A stretch of 8,714 nucleotides of DNA, taken from the NCBI GenBank assembly GCA_003519965.1, contig DOVS01000036.1, forward strand, positions 1 through 8,714. The letters are read 5' to 3'. The translations under genes were made by a program, and so were the position numbers. Each line of letters starts with the position of its first letter. Within the stretch, counting starts at the first letter, position 1. Shown here in pieces: positions 5,768-8,714 of the stretch. The notes beneath the pieces were generated by a model. That model was not told the origin of the DNA. It did not search any database and saw only the letters and a list, made by a program, of their open reading frames with translations. This stretch comes from Betaproteobacteria bacterium. Its GTDB lineage: Bacteria; Pseudomonadota; Gammaproteobacteria; Burkholderiales; UBA9220.

Positions 5768-7747
5768 ATGACGAAGCAGGCCGATACCTCTTCATTAAAC
5801 GCTATATCCTCCCCTTGGAAACCGTTGCGCGTTTCTCCCGGGAAATGGGTGGCGTGGCTTACCTTGGCGGTTTCACTAGCGCTTAGCGTTGCCGCTTGGC
5901 AGATGGCCAAATCGAGCGCGGCGCAGGAAGCGCGCGAGCACTTCGAGTTTCACACCAGCGAAATCAAGGAGGCAATGTCTCAGCGGCTGCTTGCCTACAA
6001 AGAAGTGTTGCGTGGCGTCAGCGGTTTTTTCTACACAGCGCAGCCGATGACGCGGGAGAAATGGCGTAAGTACGTCGCCCATCTTCAGGTGGGAAAAATC
6101 TATCCGGGTATTTTGGGCATTGGTTTTGCTCAGCGGGTGCCGCTTAACGAACTGGCCGCGCATATTCGGCATGTTCGCGCCGAAGGATTTACCGATTATA
6201 CCGTGTGGCCGCTGGGAAAACGCCGGGAATACACCGCGATTGTTTATTTAGAGCCGTTTCATTGGCGTAACCAGCGGGCCCATGGTTATGACATGCACAT
6301 CGATCCGATACGGCGCAGCGCTATGGCCCAAGCGCGGGATTACGGCAAGGCGGCGGTTTCTGGCAAAATTAAATTGATGCAGGAAACCGGCCGCGACGTA
6401 CAAGCCGGTTTCGTCATGTATTTACCGTTATACCGCCAAGGGGCGCCTCTCGGCACCGTGGCGCAGCGCCGTGCTGCGCTGTGGGGCTATGTTTACACCC
6501 CATTCCGAATGAACGATTTGATCAACGGCGTACTCGGCAAGATCGAGCGGGATGTCGGCATCGCCATTTACGACGGTGCGGCAATAACGCCGCAAACCTT
6601 GATGTATCGGGATAATGCGCCGCGCCGTTCAGCGCTGTTCACCGACGAAGTCCTGCATTTCGAGGGGCATCGCTGGACGTTGCGGTTTTTCTCGCTACCC
6701 GAGTTCGACAAGAGAATCAACAAGCAAAAGTCGCAGCTGGTCCTGGGCGCCGGTGTGGTGATTAGCTTTTTATTGTTTGCGATGACGGCGGCGCTGGCGA
6801 GCACCCGCACCCGCGCCTTGCGGCTTGCTCACGCCATGACGGCCGCCAGCCGGGAAAGCGAGGCCCGGTTGCAGGAAGTTTCATCCACCTTGGGGGAGGG
6901 GGTGTACATGACCGATTGCGGCGGCAATATCCTGTTTGCCAACCCGGAGGCGCAACGGTTGCTGGGATGGCCGGAGGAAGAAATGCGGGGGCGTCAGGCG
7001 CACGCCCTATTTCACCACCATCGCGCCGATGGCAGCGTTTATCCGGTGGAGGCGTGCTCGCTGGATCAGGCGAATCCCCATGCAGCGGCTTACGTAGCGG
7101 AGGACGTGTTCTGGTGTCGAGACGGCGCGCGTTTGCCGGTATCGGTCAACTCCGCGCCGATTCTACGGGAGGGGAAACAGACCGGGTGGGTGGTGGCGTT
7201 TCATGATATTAGCGAGCAATTGGCGATTCGGGAAAAACTGAACCGGACGCTGTCCGAACAGCAGGCTATTCTGGAAACTGCGGTGGTCGGCATTGCGTAT
7301 CTTAAAGGGAGCGAAATCGCCTGGGCCAACACCAAAATGGGAGAAATCTTCGGCTACTCGACAGAGGAGCTCAAGGGCTTGCCGCTGGACGCGACTTATC
7401 CTTCCGCCGAGGAGGCGGCGGCCGGAAATCGGGCGGTGGCGGCCGCGTTTGCCGCCGCCAACGAGTATAGCGTCGAACGGTTGGCCAAGCGCCGCGACGG
7501 CGCCTTGGTCTGGTGTCATTTCAACGGCCGGCCGGTGGATCGCGGCAAGCCCCGGGAAGGCGCGATTTGGACCGCCCACGATATTACCGAGCGCAAACTG
7601 GCGGAAAAGGCGTTGCGCGACCAGCAGCGCGACCAGCAAGTCATTTTCGATTCGGTGCGCGCCATGATCTGGTATATCGACCGTGACGGCAAGGTGCTGC
7701 GCAGCAATCGCCTAGCCGAACGATATGTCGGTATGGCGGCCGGGTAA
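5768..7747 (+). CDS. CHASE-PAS sensor histidine kinase, N-terminal part cut by an in-frame stop
   Basis: This is the sensory half of a membrane histidine kinase. As read it is 659 residues long. A first membrane helix (about 27-47) and a second (about 323-345) flank a periplasmic CHASE-type sensor (about 57-307) of unknown ligand. Inside the cell come PAS1 (about 365-487), PAS2 (about 495-612) and the first 40 residues of PAS3 (from about 619), joined by helical linkers. TAA at 7745-7747 then ends the frame just after RYVGMAAG, in the middle of PAS3, and the matching remainder plus the kinase core follow in the same frame. On its own this product has no catalytic domain. I chose ATG 5768 because the upstream ATG at 5609 overlaps the PilZ gene by 53 bases and adds residues unlike a signal-anchor protein. 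The start is uncertain because no Shine-Dalgarno is visible. The break could be a real nonsense mutation or a base error. Confidence 0.82.
   Translation: MTKQADTSSLNAISSPWKPLRVSPGKWVAWLTLAVSLALSVAAWQMAKSSAAQEAREHFEFHTSEIKEAMSQRLLAYKEVLRGVSGFFYTAQPMTREKWRKYVAHLQVGKIYPGILGIGFAQRVPLNELAAHIRHVRAEGFTDYTVWPLGKRREYTAIVYLEPFHWRNQRAHGYDMHIDPIRRSAMAQARDYGKAAVSGKIKLMQETGRDVQAGFVMYLPLYRQGAPLGTVAQRRAALWGYVYTPFRMNDLINGVLGKIERDVGIAIYDGAAITPQTLMYRDNAPRRSALFTDEVLHFEGHRWTLRFFSLPEFDKRINKQKSQLVLGAGVVISFLLFAMTAALASTRTRALRLAHAMTAASRESEARLQEVSSTLGEGVYMTDCGGNILFANPEAQRLLGWPEEEMRGRQAHALFHHHRADGSVYPVEACSLDQANPHAAAYVAEDVFWCRDGARLPVSVNSAPILREGKQTGWVVAFHDISEQLAIREKLNRTLSEQQAILETAVVGIAYLKGSEIAWANTKMGEIFGYSTEELKGLPLDATYPSAEEAAAGNRAVAAAFAAANEYSVERLAKRRDGALVWCHFNGRPVDRGKPREGAIWTAHDITERKLAEKALRDQQRDQQVIFDSVRAMIWYIDRDGKVLRSNRLAERYVGMAAG
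7616..7639 (+). repeat. Two tandem copies of a 12-bp unit in the PAS2-PAS3 linker
   Basis: CGCGACCAGCAG (7616-7627) is followed directly by CGCGACCAGCAA (7628-7639), differing at the last base only. In frame they encode RDQQ twice, within the helix that joins PAS2 to PAS3. Because the unit is four codons, it preserves the reading frame but shifts the heptad phase of the helix. Confidence 0.8.
7745..7747 (+). other. In-frame TAA interrupting the kinase gene
   Basis: The codon between residues reading GMAAG and IAGKTVFDLLPPE is TAA. A one-base change from GAA, AAA or CAA would restore an uninterrupted PAS3 domain and a full-length kinase. No frame shift is involved, since homologous-looking protein continues in the same frame on both sides. 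Confidence 0.85.
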
Positions 7748-8714
7748 ATAGCCGGGAAGACGGTCTTCGACCTACTGCCGCCGGAGATCGCCGCGCGTTA
7801 CCACGCCGACACCATAAAGATTATCGCTAGCGGCGGGGAAATGCTCGGCACTATCGAATTGGCGCCTAGGCCGGACGGCAGCGCCGGCTGGTTTCAGAGC
7901 GACAAGATTCCGATCCACGATGAAAATGGCGAAGTCGTCGGCGTCACGATATTCGTTACCGACGTATCCGAGCGGCTCCGCGCCGAGGAAGAACTGAAGC
8001 GCTTGAATGAAGTGCTAGAGCAGCGGGTGGCGGCGGAGGCGGCGAAGAACCGGGAAAAAGACCTGTTGCTCATTCAACAATCGCGTTTGGCCGCCATGGG
8101 AGAAATGATGGGCAATATCGCCCACCAATGGCGGCAGCCGCTTAATGCACTGGGCGTGTTGTTGTCTAATGTCCGGGATGCTTACGATTTCGGCGAGCTG
8201 GACGGTGCGATGCTGGATCATAGTATTACCGATGGGCGGCGGCTGATCCAGAAAATGTCCACCACCATCGACGACTTCCGCAATTTTTTCCGTCCTAACC
8301 GCCAGAAAGTCGCATTTAGCCTTCAGGAGTCAGTCGAGGAAGCGATTGCGCTGGTGGACGCCAGTTTTAAAAACAACAACATCGTGATTCACTTCCAGCG
8401 TGGCGAGGAAATGAAAATTGTCGGTTTTCCTAACGAATTTTCCCAAGTGCTGCTGAATTTGCTGTCCAACGCCAAGGATGTGCTGGGCGGCAAGACGGGC
8501 CAGCGGGAAGTATCTATTCAAGTCAGCCGCACGGCGGACAGCGTTCGCGTGGCGGTGCACGATAACGGCGGCGGTATTTCCGGGAGCGTGCTGCCCAAGA
8601 TTTTCGACCCTTATTTCACGACACGGGAGAAAGGCACCGGCATCGGCCTTTATATGTCGAAAATGATTGTCGAAAATATGGACGGCAGTATCTTTGCACG
8701 CAATATTGGCGACG
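7748..8714 (+). CDS. Histidine kinase catalytic part (PAS3 end, DHp, ATPase), cut by window edge
   Basis: The frame continues open for 322 codons to the window edge. It starts with the rest of PAS3 (through VTDVSERL), then a coiled-coil linker rich in Glu, Arg and Leu. The DHp helix follows, with phosphoacceptor His at 8123-8125 in the motif NIAHQWRQPLN. The ATPase domain shows the N box (NLLSNAKD), G1 (DNGGGIS), F box (IFDPYFTT) and G2 (GTGIGL, 8633-8650), so all motifs needed for autophosphorylation up to the edge are intact. No second lesion is visible. If translated separately, the first usual start codon is ATG 7841, with purine-rich sequence (GGGGAA) directly against it and so poorly spaced; the next is ATG 8096. 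Otherwise this is the dead 3' part of a disrupted gene, or part of a single gene with a base error at 7745. No response regulator is seen before the edge. Confidence 0.8.
   Translation, partial: MAGKTVFDLLPPEIAARYHADTIKIIASGGEMLGTIELAPRPDGSAGWFQSDKIPIHDENGEVVGVTIFVTDVSERLRAEEELKRLNEVLEQRVAAEAAKNREKDLLLIQQSRLAAMGEMMGNIAHQWRQPLNALGVLLSNVRDAYDFGELDGAMLDHSITDGRRLIQKMSTTIDDFRNFFRPNRQKVAFSLQESVEEAIALVDASFKNNNIVIHFQRGEEMKIVGFPNEFSQVLLNLLSNAKDVLGGKTGQREVSIQVSRTADSVRVAVHDNGGGISGSVLPKIFDPYFTTREKGTGIGLYMSKMIVENMDGSIFARNIGD

Noticed and set aside
7163..7639. Minus-strand frame of 158 codons opposite PAS2
   Set aside because: It is the complement of clear PAS-domain coding sequence and shows no motif of its own.

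Overview
This is a moderately GC-rich, densely coded bacterial chromosomal segment. Mfd length and domain order, and the mix of a PilZ protein with a multi-PAS/CHASE histidine kinase, fit a proteobacterium, most likely a gammaproteobacterium. That placement rests on general resemblance and is not proven. I see no insertion sequence, phage gene, CRISPR array, tRNA or rRNA.

Layout: positions 1-178 hold no gene I can support. The minus strand then carries two genes read right to left. First is mfd, the transcription-repair coupling factor (stop at 1484, preferred start 4918). After a 63-bp gap comes a DUF1015-family protein (start 1420, stop 179) with a clear ribosome binding site. A short divergent region of about 120 bp (4919-5037) separates mfd from plus-strand genes. 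It holds a perfect TATAAT -10 box for mfd, overlapped by AT-rich hexamers that could serve the opposite direction.

On the plus strand, a coiled-coil plus PilZ protein (a probable cyclic-di-GMP effector, ending at 5661) is followed by an 8-bp hairpin with a tetraloop, possibly a weak terminator. A long sensor histidine kinase gene then runs off the right edge: two membrane helices around a CHASE sensor, three PAS domains, a DHp domain with the phosphoacceptor His, and an ATPase domain. An in-frame TAA at 7745-7747, inside the third PAS domain, breaks this gene. The same frame stays open and fully kinase-like for the remaining 967 bases. As read, the sensor half and the kinase half are separate products.

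How the genes relate: mfd and DUF1015 probably share a transcript, although DUF1015 may also have a weak promoter of its own. PilZ and the kinase are both signalling genes on the same strand, but nothing shows that they act together. The most notable observation is the single nonsense codon in an otherwise intact kinase, with a perfect-in-frame 12-bp tandem duplication about 105 bases upstream. I found no convincing new multi-gene system; the rest is ordinary housekeeping and signalling content.
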